Of a stretch of DNA of 64,000 nucleotides, positions 19,716 through 32,700 are shown piece by piece. Made by a program: the position numbers and the translations under genes. The DNA comes from Sipunculus nudus. Lineage: Eukaryota; Annelida; Sipuncula; Golfingiida; Sipunculidae. The stretch covers positions 39,935,558-39,999,557 of the forward strand of contig CM049310.1 in NCBI GenBank assembly GCA_026874595.1, given 5' to 3'. Below the pieces are notes generated by a model. The model did not search any database and was not told where the DNA came from. It saw only the letters and a list, made by a program, of their open reading frames with translations. Position 1 is the stretch's first letter. Every line of letters begins with the position of its first letter.

Positions 19716-22700
19716 ACTACTTCACATGGAACACACAATTGTTCAAGTATGACCACCAGATGACGCTTGAAAGCAACCAAATAATTTTCTAAATAGGTAT
19801 ATGTTGTAACACTGGAAATGACAATAAAAATAAATGTTAACCACATCAAGGTATTAATCAGGAATATAAAGAGATTACAAGCAGCATAATGAAGCTGATT
19901 ATTACATGAACGAAACAAATGTGTCACATTCAATTAATAAAATAATATATATGATAACAGAAATAAGCAGTTTCACCTGGAATGCATAAGTATGATGAAA
20001 ATTACATAATACATGTTTGTTGATTATTGCATATACTGATAAAATATAATCACATTGAACTCCACCTATTGCCCTGGCCGTTTCCTTGATTTGAGCAGTA
20101 GTCATCCAAACATAATAAAGTTAACATTGCACAAATTTAACTAAACAATTAAAATGTCTGATTCAACAAACGGTTATTACTGAAGATCTTTCATTTAAGT
20201 ATATATATTCCTTAAATATAAATTCCAACACAATAATTTCAACTCTCCAGTCATGATAAAAAAATAATGTCTCAGGAGGCCTATAGGTGGTAGCACTTGC
20301 TCATTTAAGTCTATGAATGGCCAAAAGATGACCGCACAGTCTCTAGTAAATCCAAATATGGCCTATACACCTGGTTGCTCCAGCTAGTGTTCAGCCAATT
20401 CATGTCACCAAAGTCTTCAGTTTAATTAATGCTGGTGTTGAAAAATAACAAAAGAACCCAAAACTACTAAAACTCTAACTCAAAGCTTCAATTACCTTAA
20501 GAATGAGAACAACTAACATCAACCAACAGGCCCTACATCTTAAACGGCAGAACAGATAATTTCCATTGTAGTCTACATTGTCTGTTACTTGTTTGCTTTC
20601 ACAGTTGAACAAAGTCTACTTCATGTTTTGAGGCTAATATGTCATGATGATGTTACTCCTATGACATTAAGAGAATCTGCAAAATATTACATTTTTATGA
20701 CAGTGCTTTTTGTGAAGTATTATAAAGAGATTACCAAAACACTGGGAACAAAAAATTGGCACAGATACATGTAAGGATAAAAAATAACTAAAACACAAAG
20801 CATAGAGATATCAAGCAATCTGTAACATAAACAGTATAATCTGTAAGACTCCTTGGAAAGATCAATTAATTAAACATGATGGTGAGGATTTCATTCATGG
20901 TGATACAATTACTGATGGACATGATGAATTAAACCAGAAACTTGGCCTGTGAATCTGATAAATATATAAATGTTCCATTTATGGGTGCCCATTGAAATTT
21001 AACAACCCCTCAAACTTTTATCTCTTTCCACAGTAATGCAAGCCTCACATAGTGCAATTTCTTTTTTATTTTAAAAATTTCTATGATCTCATTAAAAATC
21101 ATTAAAACTGACCAACATAAACATCCACAACATGTTTCTGTCATAGCAAATTGTTGCATAGGAAATCACAGTAAATAGTTGCACTGTTGTAAAAAAAAAA
21201 ACAGAAATAATTTGAAAAGTATGGTTTTGTTTTCCTTCTAGTTAGTTTACCTTATATCAGAGTCTTATTCTTTGACTGCTGTTTACTGTTGTTTTTTTTT
21301 ATTCTGACCTACCAGTTTGCAAATTTTATTGCCAAATTTCAATGGGTACCCCTTGGTGGAACTGACTATACATCATTTGTTATACAGGACAATCCACAGA
21401 GCAGAGTGTATTAAATATGGAATTTAAATAAAGAACAACTGAAAAGTTTATCTTTCTACCTTTGACCTGGGGTATACAACATAAGTACAATATAATACCT
21501 GCCTATTGTCTATGTTCTCTTTACTGAGTCATGAAATAGCATGATAAATAGTATTATATAAACAGGTGAGATTATAATATTGGCCATTTGGTCAAAATAC
21601 ACACATTTGCAAAATGTTTTATTCTGCAGTCTGAGTAACACTATATATACAAATTTAAGATGAATACTTAAAGAGTGAAGAGGGCAGAGACCAAGTGAGT
21701 TAACTAATCATTTAATAGGCATGATTTAATCTGTTGCCATTAAAGATGTTGCTGCATTGTTTATGTTCTGAATTCCGGCCACCACACCAATACTTTTTCT
21801 TCCAGCATTAAGCTGAGCTAATTTGCATGCAGCATATTAACAAACAGCTTCACATTTTCCCCCTCTAAATGTTCACATCCAGATCCCTCTCCATAAGCAA
21901 TTAATTGACCATAAAAAATCTCAAATTACCAAGATCACAACAGATAATCTGATAAAAGTTAACAGGTGTTAGTCGCAGCTTTTTAATGCTTAAAGCAATA
22001 CATAAATTAGTACTTCTAGTGGTAAACATTTGATTCCAACAAATGACTTGGAACATCCATGTTTTAGTCTGAGCACAAAATGGCAGCCCCCATGAACAGT
22101 TTCAGAAATTTTAAGAGGGCACAGAAATACAATAGGAAAGAAATGCAAGGATGAGTCTCAAGGGGAGAATCTATCTGCAGAGTGAGTTTAATGCACATTA
22201 GACCTGCACCTTCCAAGTAGGAGCTGGAGGAACACTCTGGGAATGACAGCGCCCTCATCCGCAAATTATAGTAGGATGCCTTGGTTTAAAGAGGTATATG
22301 TTCACGGACAGAAAAAGTGATAAAAATTTCCTTTTTATTCAGAGGGGGTGTCGTTGTACATCTGTCTTTGATCAGTCTGACTAAAATGAAGTAACCACTG
22401 GTTTGGTCTTGTGGAGACATTTTTGTACTATTTGAGATTATATACCACTGTCAAGAAAATGTTCATAATATTTCATAAAAGACCAGGAAATCAGGTTTGT
22501 AGATAAAATGTTTTCATACAATGCATGATAAAATAAATCATATACAAAAATAATACAAAAATATCTGAATAATAATGACCAGAGAATTTAGTGCTGATGG
22601 TGACCCAAATCTACCAGAGTACTATCAAAAGCTGAAACAACACACTACTAACAATGATATGTAAAATTGAACTATGTGGTAAAACTATATTGCAAGTCTT

Positions 22701-23658
22701 TTTTAAACATCATATATAAAATAATGGTTAGACACATAAAATGTGTCGGTAAATTGCCTACTTTAAAATCAAGGTTCACAACAAGAAAAATAAAACAAAA
22801 CAAATCTCAGAGTGCACAATTTAGATGGTCAGGTAGATGAGTTCTGCTCTTCATGTATAAGTCAGTCAGCTACCTACAGCTTACTTAATGTCCTTTTGTG
22901 TTGTGTAAAACACCTTATCCAATACACCTCCTGATAAGGTGTACTAGGTGATTATAACCAATCCTTTGTGCAATTTTCTTCCCAATTATGGCGTTTCTTA
23001 CTGATGTGGCTTACCTGAAGGTAGGTCACATCAGGATCAATATAAGCAAGTAAAAAATGGACTTGCTTATAGTCTAACAGGAGTCTGTACACACCCATTC
23101 TTCTAACTGGAAATTAATGACTTACAGTGAACCTTTCTACAAAACTGCCTGTCTAATAAACCACCTGTCTATTAAGACTACCCATGAGTGAACCAAAAGC
23201 ATTCACATTGGTTATAATTCACCTGTCTAATAAGACCACCTGTGAATTAAGAAAACTTTTGGCTAGTCCCATGGGCAGTCTTATTACACAGGTTTCAATG
23301 TAATTGGTAGGTCACATCAGGAATGGGTGGTAATCAATAACAGATGTAAGCTGCATGTGGACTTACATTTATGTGTGTGTGCACATGATTATCTGGCATT
23401 GGTGGTCAGAAAGACAGGTTCTGTAAGTGTCTGTGCATGCACACACATACAGGCACATACCTTATCCTTTGACAATCTGTATGGTTGTGAACTTTGATTT
23501 CAAGCTTTTCACAACTGATGGATTGTATAAAAAATAAGGCAGGTATAGCTCATTACAGGTAACCCAGCTATGTGGTTGATGGAGGAGCTGCATGGATGCG
23601 GTGATAATGAGGTTCTCACTGTTATAGCTACTTGTTGATGATCTCATATTCTGTCTGT
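19716..23658 (-). other. Downstream or 3'UTR sequence of the acyltransferase gene
   Basis: AT-rich, CpG-poor, mostly unique sequence. It contains a MITE-like patch at about 23120-23310 with caatgtaattgg and cacctgtctaataagacc phrases and inverted gaaacct-type ends. No coding exon recognised. Confidence 0.5.
22334..22339 (-). terminator. Candidate polyadenylation signal of the acyltransferase gene
   Basis: TTTATT on the plus strand, AATAAA on the minus strand, about 1.3 kb after the TAA. It appears to be the first canonical hexamer downstream. Another candidate is 16245-16250, close to the left limit of the CpG-poor zone, which would give a 7.4-kb 3'UTR. Confidence 0.35.
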
Positions 23659-23752
23659 TTACTCTGCCTTTTTGGGCTCTTTGGGTTTTGGCCTCATGGG
23701 TAGAGCAACCATGACAATCCCTCCCAGCACATGTAGACAGAAATAGACCTGG
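23659..23752 (-). CDS. Acyltransferase last coding exon with KKXX terminus
   Basis: Acceptor tttattacag. It codes QVYFCLHVLGGIVMVALPM, then RPKPKEPKKAE and TAA (23661-23659). The last helix is followed by a short basic tail ending KKAE, which fits the KKXX di-lysine signal that returns membrane proteins to the ER. Confidence 0.9.
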
Positions 23753-26700
23753 CTGTAATAAAGATCATACAGGGCTTGATCAGGAAGTTCATATTAGAGC
23801 CAATAGTGGTAGGAATTGATTGTAAAATCATGTTTGATAATTGAAAGAAAATAAAACAACTGATGATCAAATATAAATCAATTATTTTATGAACCTTCTA
23901 TATAACCATGAAATCGGTTTTAGAATTATATCAGAAGTATTGAATGAGTAAATTCAGTTTAACTTGTACTTCATGCCAATAGGTGAATTAAGGTAATAGC
24001 CTAGTTGCTGACACTTGTTTGCTGCATGAGGTTCAGTTTAAATGCTGTTTACTGCATTGTGTCCTGTTTTTCCTAAACCTCTGACAGCATTTAAATATTT
24101 ATTTTCTGGATTACATGACAGCTGGGTGAGGTTTTGTTCATCCAACTCCTAATTTAAAACCCTTGACACCCCATTCTCATTGGTTTGAAAACAATTTTGG
24201 CCCTGTGCCAGATCTGGTGGTGAAACCCTGAAATTTGGCCATACAAAGCAGCGTTTAAAGCGAAGGAGATACAGAACGACTGCAGTGTACAACTGCTCTT
24301 TACGGAGTGTACTTTAAGATAAGAAAAGAGAAAATTATCAGAATCTGCAGTTGAGTTAATAAACTTACCTGTACACTATTAATGGTGACACAAGCTCTAG
24401 CAGAACAAATGGCATGGTGGTGTAACCCAAGATTAACCGAGCACAGATGAAAGTTATCACATCATAAACTCTGGCTTTCATCTCGCTCGTCTGGAACCAC
24501 GACCGAATATTTCTCCTTATCTGTGGAAGAGTGATTTTGTTTCATTGACAAAGGGCTGAAGGACCAACATGTTTTTTTAAAGACCACAGATATTATTAAA
24601 GTTACACAACAGTATAAACCTGGTATTTTCTGAAGAAAAGATTATCCATTTCCATGCCCGTTCCTTTATTTATTGATTTTGGTGAATTTGTGATTCTAAC
24701 TGAATTTTTAACCTCATGGATATTTTCAAGCCTAATTTTTTATGTGTATGTGTACATACCCAAGAAACTTATCTTGCATAAAGTCTAAATATAGCATATT
24801 ATCCTAAACCTCATTGAATACCAGTTTGCAAGAATAAAAGTTTATCATGAAAATTTTACATCATGATAATAAAATGTGCCATAATAGGCAAACCCTTATT
24901 CTAAATCTGTTATTCATGCAAGAATATTAAAGCTCAGTTTAGTTAACAATTCTTTCATGAACTGCTGTTTACATAAACAAGGCCTAAAGGCCTAATGCAA
25001 ACCTGTGCAATGGGATATACCCCATGTATAATGCTTCTGTGCTGTTTACTTTTCAAGTACATGTGTAACATGTATATGAACAATGCAACACATTTTGAAC
25101 AAGAACCAATTACACAAACATAACTGCTGAAATTATGGCATGGGTGCACACAACACAAAAATGATTGTAGGTGGCACCAATTGTCTTGTATACGATGAAG
25201 ATATCAGAGATGTATAAAAATGCCCAATTTCAGGCTCATATATCAAATCCCTCCTGAGAAATAAGCAGGGACATACACTGTGCAAAAAATATTGTAGGTT
25301 GTGCCACCAGTCCTGCATATGACAAAGCTATCCAATATGTATAATATGCCCAATTTCAGGCTGATATATAAAATCCCTCCAGAGAAACAAACAGACACAT
25401 ACACTGTGCAAAAATCATTCTAGGTGGTGACACCGGTCTTGTGAACGAGAAGGCCATCAAAGATGCTTAGACAGGTCATAATATCAGGATAAATTCATCA
25501 AACTTCTCTTGAGTTTGATGCACTGGGCTGACCAGGCTTAGGTGAAAAAGGCAGTTGCCCAGAGTGAACTCTGACAAAATGCTGGTTCAAGCAACTCCAC
25601 TGAATGAGTTTACTCCACTGATTAAACTTTTGACCTGTACCTGGCTGCATTGAGTGAACTTTTGACCTGTACTTGGCTGCATTGAGTGAACTCTTGACCT
25701 GTTGTATAATTTGAAACATTTGGCAGTCTTCCAGGCTATTTATAGATACAGACACAATCCTGGCTTGTTGGTAAGTGTTTACATATACTGAAAGACTGTG
25801 GCTTAAATGCTTTTTTACAAGCTGTTACTTGGCCAAAATCCACTGAACTGGAACCATTCAAAAACATGAATAAGATTTATTTCAGGCATTATTTCTGTGA
25901 AATATGGAATGATTTGGCTGGACAATTTTGCACAAGAAGATTTTTAAACCTATTTAGCTTTTTCCCTATAAAATCTTAGTAAATGCAGATAGCCAAAATA
26001 TAAGCAAAAATCCAATAAAGTTTTTAATGACTGATTTTTTTTTAATAACGTTTGGTGATGTTAGCTCCTGTTGTTTTAGAGACAGTATGGGTTAACATAC
26101 AGACAACGGATAATGCACGACAGATGATGCCACATCATCACATAAGCTCACAGGTTGGCTAAAAATTATTTTTGTATTTATTTGTGAATAGCTTTATCTT
26201 TTAATACTTACAAGTCTGTATGACATTTTTCATGGTTGCCTATACTACAAGTCTATTAACTTGGTTATGCTGGTTTATATTACAATAATTACTGAATAAT
26301 TACTGTTATAAGGAATGGGAAACTTGAATTTTTAAAGTGATTCATGTAACAGTAAACTATGCTTGAACCAATCTGCAGAAATTTTGTTTCATCTTTTTGA
26401 AAAATTTATGATAATGTTTCAGCAAAGTGGCAAATGAAGTGCATACAATACCAGTTTAAGGACTGACTCAAACAGTTATTTCAGGTCAGCATGAACATGG
26501 ACTATGGAGCTTACTGTATAAATAGGGTTCCCACTCAAAACCTTAGTCCTAATTTAAGGACATTTTAAGGACTTTCATGGACCATATCACCCAGATTTCA
26601 TGGACAAACCTCTATATTAGTCATAAAATTAGTCATAAAATGGCCAATATTGAAGACACAAAAAAATGTTCATGTTAAACAACTGGTTCTTGATTCCTCA

Positions 26701-29700
26701 CTGATGAATTCAGGAAGTTAAAGAGATCTAAGGACAAGACTTTGGGACTGGTAGAGAAGAGGATATGAGAGAAACAATAGGGATCTAAACTCCACCATGC
26801 AGCTGAACTTGTCTTTGTTTAAATAACTTTTTTCAGCGTTCACCAGTGATGAACTGCAAACAGGCAAAAAGTTAAGGACTGTTATGGAATTCTGGTTAAA
26901 TGTAAACTTAAATATAAAATTTTTATTTTACATGGATTGTACAAATAGTTATAAAAACTAATCACAGCACTCTCCATTGCTCAGATTTTGCAGTTCGGTA
27001 GACTGTATAGGTGAAGGAAACCAGAGAACTTGATGAACAAGTGACCCATGGGTCATGACGCTCAGCTACCAAGCATGACCTGTGACATCATGGACTGAGA
27101 TTCACAACTTCCAGTCAAATTTTGAAGAACCAATTTGCCAATTTGTTGAAAATTTTCTATGACAACAGAAATATATATCACCCATGTCTGGTTAAAACAC
27201 AGTTAATTGATGGTCTGAGGAAAATGCATGATTGTTAAGCTATCAGGAACTATTCCAACAGCTTGCTTGAAACCTGTCAGTCTCAAAAGGAACACCACAA
27301 AGGGCAAATATAAGATCAAAATATATAGCAAAAAACAAGGAAATACATGCAAGAATCATTGAGAAACAGGTGCTTCTGTATGAATTTTATTCAATACAAG
27401 CCAACTGTACTGCACTTTTATAAATGATGGTAATATTTATTCAGAAATATTTGACCCAATCCTTTACAAGATTACATAAATATACATCCAACTGCATTCA
27501 CTTTAACTGTTCTTGAGATAATATGATCAAAAGGAATTAAAGATGGTTGCCTGGTGGCCATATTGGACTTCTGACAAGTCTGAAATCAGACAACAAACAT
27601 TCTCTAAATCAGACCAAATATTAAAGAAAAATTACTGAAACTGCCCTGAAGAAAGAATTTCTAAGGTGGTGTACTGGCAGACATAATGGATTTCTGACAA
27701 GTATGACATTTGATATCCCACATTCTCCAATAAGAGACCAAACTTTGGGCAAATTATCCAGTAATAAATGCCCAAAATAATTCAAAAGGCATGTCCAGGC
27801 CCTCATATCAGATTTATAGATATGCAATTGTAAAAAGTGTAAGTCCAATATTTTTTATTATCACTCTGCTTTTCAATGGGGTCAGCGGGGTAGGTAAACT
27901 GCCAAACCTGAAAGAAAAGAAATGCAGAAAGCATGACTAAGAGTCTTGAAATAAAACAAAAAGCCATCCTAAATCAAGGTACACATCCACATATTATGAG
28001 AACAAACACTTGCTTTTATATGTGGTGATATATATTAAAATATTCAGATATCTAGGAAACTAAGTTTATTGCTAGGATTCCATAAAATAAACTGCAAAAT
28101 GTTCCCATCATCTTATAAATCAGTAGCTAAACCTTAATACTATACTCTCATAGTCTTAATGCCTGGCTGAAGCATTCTGACAACAGTGTTTTTGTTATGA
28201 AGTAACAGGTACTTATCACTGAGCCTTATCACTTAATAGGCTGATACAAAAGGGAGTCATATGTCACCAGTGTCACTCACAATTACAGCCACACAGGGAG
28301 ATGTACCAGCTGGAGTGGGATGGTTATATATACAAGAAAAATAGAGATGGTCTATAAAATAAGTAATTGTGAACATCCCTGACCTATGACCTTGGCCTTT
28401 TGCCCATATATCAACTGGATTCTTTCTAAATGATGGGTAACTACTGACCACTTAAATCTGGTGCAATTACTTGGCAACCAATGGGTGGATAACTTTGACC
28501 TGCAACCTTTAACCTGCTGACCAGCTGACCCCTAAATCAATAAGTTATTTATTCAAGCAAAAAGACCCATAAATATGAAGTTTGAGTCAAACTGAGTGAT
28601 GCATAGATGTGGCATATGTGAAAGACTGAAGGTTTGGGTTGAACAGTTACACTTGAAATATGCTCACAAGCATTTAGAACAATTAAATATTGTGACCTTG
28701 ACCTTTGACTTTTTGACCTCAACATCAATAGGCTTCTTCCCTTATTGGTAGGTAAGCCATATATGACAGAATGAAGATACAGATTGAAAAGTTTGCCTGA
28801 AAATGACTCCATGCAAGAAGTGGGTGCTGTGAACTTGACCTTTGAACTCAAAATCAACAGGTCTTTTCCGCTGTTGGCAGAGAAGCTATATCAGTGCTGG
28901 AAGGTTTGGAATGAAAAGTCTAGCTTGAAATGTGTCCAATACGTTTTCAAAGAAGTGGATCCAGTGACCCTGACCTTTGACCTTGTGTCCTCAAAATCTA
29001 TAGGATTCTTCTCCAACTTAGTAGGTGAGCTATATGTGAAAGATCAAAGAATTGGGATGAAAGGGTTGGCTTAAAATGCATCCACAGGCTTTTCAAAGAA
29101 GAGGCTCCTGTGACCTTGACCTTTGACCTTTTGACCTAAAAAAAATGATGGTTCTTCCCCTGTTGGTAGGTGAGCTGTATGTGAAAGATGGAAGGTTTGG
29201 GATGAAAATTTTGTCTCAAAGAGTTATTTCTGGGGGGTGCAAACACACCCCATAACTTCGAGAATATAGGTCGCAGTGACCTAATTTCAGGTTTGCAAGG
29301 AGATCTTTTTATAACCTCTAAGACTGCATAGGGTTCATGGCCCTAGCCCCTACGGTTACGATTTGTGCCCTGCTAACGGACGGACGGCCGGCCGGACGGA
29401 CAGACGGAAGGACGCCGGACAAAGACCCATCGCTATAGCCCAGCATGACTGAAAGTCAGCTGAGCTAAAAAACAAGTGACCCATGGGTCATGACGCTCAG
29501 CTGACTGGGAAGAGATTTGCAAAAGGAAATTTTATCATCTGAATGGTAGTATATAATCATTCCACTTAAGCATCAAACAGATTAACCAACAGGCTGAGAT
29601 TGTGTCTGTATTAATATATCTCAAAAATAGAGTAAAAATGCGTAAACTTTAAAAAAATACAGGTGGCTCCACCAGTCTGCAGAAACTAATCAAAACACTT

Positions 29701-32700
29701 AATGGTCAATATCCAAGCAAAGAAGCATGGTGGTCTCTGGATTAGTTGTTCAGATACTTCAGCTTTTGTATCAAATTTTCCATTATTCTGAGGGATACTT
29801 TGGAGTCCTATAGCTTGAAGGATATGGGTAACAGAGACCTAATTTCAGGTTTCCATAGACCCTTTTCATGGGCCTCCTTGCATGACAAGAATGAAGATTC
29901 TAGGTCCAGTTGTTACAATTTGTACCCTGTTGACAGATAACCACATCTTTAAAGGTCTCAAAAATAGAGAAAAAAAATTGTAAAAATTTGAACAAGGCCT
30001 ACAGGCCTAATGTGAACCTGTGCAAAGTTTAGGAGTATAAATGGAGGTTTATTTTTAAAATTTAATATTGATCCTCCTAAGTCCTGCATATCTACCTGTG
30101 ACATAATGATTTCAGCAAAATGGACGTTTCTGACCTGCAAGTTTTGGACTAGGACATTTTAAAACCAGAATATGGGTAGTCGACAAGCCACTATGTGTAT
30201 CCGCAGAAATCGGGTGGGACGGGTGAAGTGAGGCATGGATTAAGTTGCAAGGGGAATAACAGGTGGTGTGTTGCATATTAGCATGGATGTCTGCAGCTTA
30301 AACGTGAATGTAGGTGGTGCCACCTGTCATAAAATCGAGAATATTGTCCAGGATGTATAAACCTGCAAAATTTCATGTGGATAAGTCAAACCACTGCCGA
30401 GATATGAGTGATTTTATCCCAAGGCAGATCAACAGATGGATGCTGTGCGTAAGTGGTTGCAGGTGGCGCCAAGAGCTATGTGAGATCTATACACATGCAA
30501 AATTTTGGCCTAATCGGTAAACGGTTCCCGAGATATGAGCTTGGATGTCTGCAGTGCAAATGTAAATGTAGGTGGCGCCACCTGTCATAAATCGAGAAAG
30601 CTGTCAAGGATGTAAAATACCTGCAAAATTTCAAGTGGAAAAGTCAAACCACTGCTAAAATATGAGTGATTTTAACCTAAGGCAGATGAACAGATGGACG
30701 CTGTGCATAAATGGTTGCAGGTGGCACCAACAGCTTTGCCTATGATCAAGAGCTATGTGAGATCTATACACATGCAAAATGTTGGCCTAATCGGTCAAAC
30801 GGTTCCCGAGATATGAGCTTGGATGTCTGCTGAGTAAATGTGAATGTAGGTGGCGACACCTGTCATAAAATTGTGAAACCTGTCCAGGATGTATAAAACT
30901 GCAAAATTTCAGGTGGATAAGTCAAACCACTGCTGAGATATGAGTGATTTTATCCAAAGGCAGATGAACAGATGGACACTGTGCATAAGTGGTTGCAGGT
31001 GGCACCACCAGTTTTGCCTATGATGAAGAGCTATGTAAGATCTATACACATGCAAAATTTTGGCCCAATCAGTCAAACAGTTCCCGAGATATGAGCTTGG
31101 ATGTCTGCAGAGTAAATGTGAATGTAGGTGGCACCACCTGTCATAAAATTGAGAAAGCTGTCCAGGATGTATAAACCTGCAAAATTTCAGGTGGATTAGT
31201 CAAACCACTGCTGAGATATGAGTAATATTATCCCAAGGCAGATGAACAGATGGACGCTGTGCAAAAATGATTGCAGGTGGCACCACCATTTTTAGTGTAT
31301 GTTATAAAGCTATCAAAGGGCTACATTTGTGCAAAATTTTTAGCCTGATCGGTCAAACGGTTCCCGAGATATGTGGGTTTATGTGTGGAAACAGAGGCAC
31401 AAATGGACACTGGGCAGCAAGGAAAGGTCAGAGGTCAACCAAAAATGAAGGCGCAGCAGTTCACATGTGACCTGATGATAAACCCGATTTGCTTAAAATG
31501 CAAACCAAGTTTTTTCAAACAGTTGAAAGACATGGTTCCAATAATCTGGGAATTCTGCATCTAAACATTGTATCCAGACGTCTAGACGCTGTGTCTAGAC
31601 GTCTAGACACATTGTCTAGACACCCCCCCCCCCTCTCGAGCCAGGTCAGTTGCCATGGTGATGTCTGGACCCCACCTGTTTGTACTGAGTGACCTCTTGA
31701 CTTGGCTGCATGAAGTCAAATCTGTTTTCAAATACAGAAAGCCTTTTTCAATTGGCTACAATGCTTTTTTAAAACTGTATTTACCCAATCTATTCTTATA
31801 AAACTGGCAGAACCCTACCATAGTATAATTCTTGTAAAGTTTAAACCAATCAGCTGAACATTTTCATCATAAATCAGTGTATAAGCTAGAAGAGTTTAAA
31901 ATTACATTTCTGCTTGTAAAAAACACATCAATGTAAATGATGTATATGATGTCAGATATGACATATGTGACAAACATTGGTATAAAATTTGGTCATTATA
32001 GCTCTAGCCGTTTCCGAGATTTTAATTTTAGTGTGCTTTTTTGGACAGATGACTAAGTTCAACCTCCTGTAACTCGGCCAAAAATCTCCGAACTGGAACC
32101 ATTCGAACAAACTTGAGAGAGATTGTTCCAGAGATCATTTCTGTGAAATATTGGACAATTTGGCTGGACAGTTTCAGAGAAGAAGATTTTTAAAGATTTT
32201 TAAGCTTTTTCTCTATATAATCTAAATTAATGCAGATACCCAATAATAAGCTCCAGGGCACCAAGTTTCACATGTGACGAATTCTTAAATGTAATTTGGA
32301 GCTGCTAGCTCTGACAGTTTCTGACTTACAGCAATGGACGGTGGAAAGCCAGCCCTGGACGGCGGACGGCTGACGACGGACGGACGATGCTGCACTATCG
32401 CATAAGCTCACAGGTTCGCTAAAAAAAATAGAGTTGGCACATCCAGTATCCTAAAACTGATGATACATGTCATGATCAATATGTATGCCAAAAATCATGA
32501 CTATCAGTGATGTAGTTAATGAGATATTGAAGATGTATGAAATTTTTTACTATTCTGGGTGGTACTTTGGGACCCTACAGCTAAAAGGATATGGGTAACA
32601 GAGACCTAATTTCTGGTTTCCATGGAGACTTTTTATAGGTCTCTCAGAATGTCAAGAATGAAGATTCTAGGTCCAGTCTTTACGATTTGTGCCCTGTAAA

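Noticed and set aside
28784-29074. ORF of 96 codons in the 140-bp repeats
   Set aside because: Lies wholly within the tandem core of a HINE-like element; the repeated peptide phrases follow the DNA repeat.
24976-32425. Tandem units considered as a CRISPR-like or satellite array
   Set aside because: Units are 122-278 bp, without unique spacers of uniform length, and are bounded by transposon ends in an animal genome.
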